Shown: positions 63,663-64,000 of the stretch, one piece after another | How positions within the stretch are numbered: position 1 is the stretch's first letter | Layout: the number at the start of each line of letters is the position of its first letter | Origin: an uncultured Lachnospiraceae bacterium | GTDB lineage: Bacteria; Bacillota_A; Clostridia; Lachnospirales; Lachnospiraceae | DNA: 64,000 bases | Direction: 5' to 3' | Assembly: GCA_951801245.1 (NCBI GenBank) | Contig: CATOMC010000012.1 | Span: 1 to 64,000, forward strand | Notes under the pieces: generated by a model | Databases searched by the model: none | The model's input: the letters and a program-made list of their open reading frames with translations, nothing else | What the model was told of the DNA's origin: nothing | Made by a program: the position numbers and the translations under genes

Positions 63663-63959
63663 ATGAAATGTGTGCGTAAGTCATTTGATGTGGATGTGGA
63701 GAAGTATGAAGTGGGCAAAGGCATGGAGGATGGATTTGAACTCTGGACGGATGTGGTGACAAGAGGATGGTTTGTCACAGATTCCCTGATTCAGGTCAAA
63801 AAGGAAAACGGGGCGATTGTCTGCCCATACATTATACACAGAAGAGGAAAAACTTTTATCGGGGCAGGGGATTACATCATCACAGAACCTGACGGCTCCA
63901 GACATGTATGCTGCGGGGAGAAAGTTTTTGAACGGTTTATTCCTGTGGAAGGGCAGTGA
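63663..63959 (+). CDS. Small PGDYG-like domain protein
   Basis: A 98-residue protein. The C-terminal half reads GAGDYIITEPDGSRHVC, then EKVFERFIPVE, which resembles the PGDYG domain, a small domain of unknown role also seen in phage-related proteins. The N-terminal half is unrecognised. AGGAGG lies 6 nt before the ATG at 63663; an in-frame ATG at 63621 adds 14 residues but has no such site. It follows thrH closely. The remaining 40 bases of the window show nothing. Confidence 0.6.
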   Translation: MKCVRKSFDVDVEKYEVGKGMEDGFELWTDVVTRGWFVTDSLIQVKKENGAIVCPYIIHRRGKTFIGAGDYIITEPDGSRHVCCGEKVFERFIPVEGQ

Positions 63960-64000
63960 TTCCATTATAGGGATGTGGATATCTCACACAGCCTGAATTT

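Overview
The window looks like a chromosomal stretch of a gut-type Clostridia, most likely Lachnospiraceae. The signs are moderate GC, strong AGGAGG-type ribosome binding sites, CUT1 sugar importers without their own ATPase, Bce-type peptide-sensing modules and a GerMN lipoprotein. I see no rRNA, tRNA, CRISPR array, intact prophage or intact insertion sequence.

Layout. (1) 1-6.7 kb: tandem 52-bp hairpin repeats at the edge, a DUF1294 protein, argG with a clean terminator, argC, a dCMP-deaminase-family gene, a GNAT and a YCII protein. Decayed genes lie between them: an Rpn-like nuclease relic, a DUF3990 cassette and a WYL regulator. (2) 7-13.3 kb: a sugar locus with a DUF1861 beta-propeller protein, a CUT1 importer, a GH130 phosphorylase and a LacI regulator, probably for beta-mannosides. 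(3) 13.3-23.6 kb: two complete sensory/ABC modules (regulator, kinase, ATPase, FtsX-type permease), each with a recognisable operator candidate. (4) 23.8-27.3 kb: a coiled-coil protein, a MATE exporter, an ArsC/Spx-like protein and a nucleotidyltransferase. (5) 27.4-32.4 kb: argJ-argB-argD followed by an unusual anchored solute-binding-like protein and a terminator. Arginine biosynthesis is therefore split, with argG/argC about 23 kb away. (6) 32.5-41.3 kb: a DMT transporter, comEA, a response regulator and kinase, a GerMN lipoprotein, comEC, holA and a polysaccharide deacetylase. (7) 41.3-62.8 kb: a large glycan-utilisation island. It holds an AraC regulator with repeated operator-like sites, importer A, a GH3 enzyme, importer B, a YesM/YesN two-component system, GH130 (Man-GlcNAc phosphorylase-like), GH20, GH38 and a second GH3. 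(8) 62.9-64 kb: a ThrH-like phosphatase and a small PGDYG-like protein.

The island at 41-63 kb reads as an import-then-digest system for host N-glycan fragments. Two importers bring oligosaccharides in. Enzymes without signal peptides then remove beta-linked GlcNAc (GH20), alpha-mannose (GH38) and probably the Man-beta-1,4-GlcNAc core linkage by phosphorolysis (GH130), with GH3 enzymes acting on another beta-linkage. The two GH3 genes share a 1,361-bp block in which I found no mismatch by eye. They bracket 14.8 kb as direct repeats, so they have exchanged sequence recently and could excise or amplify the DNA between them.

All functional calls rest on reading motifs by eye and on remembered family knowledge. 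No database search was run.
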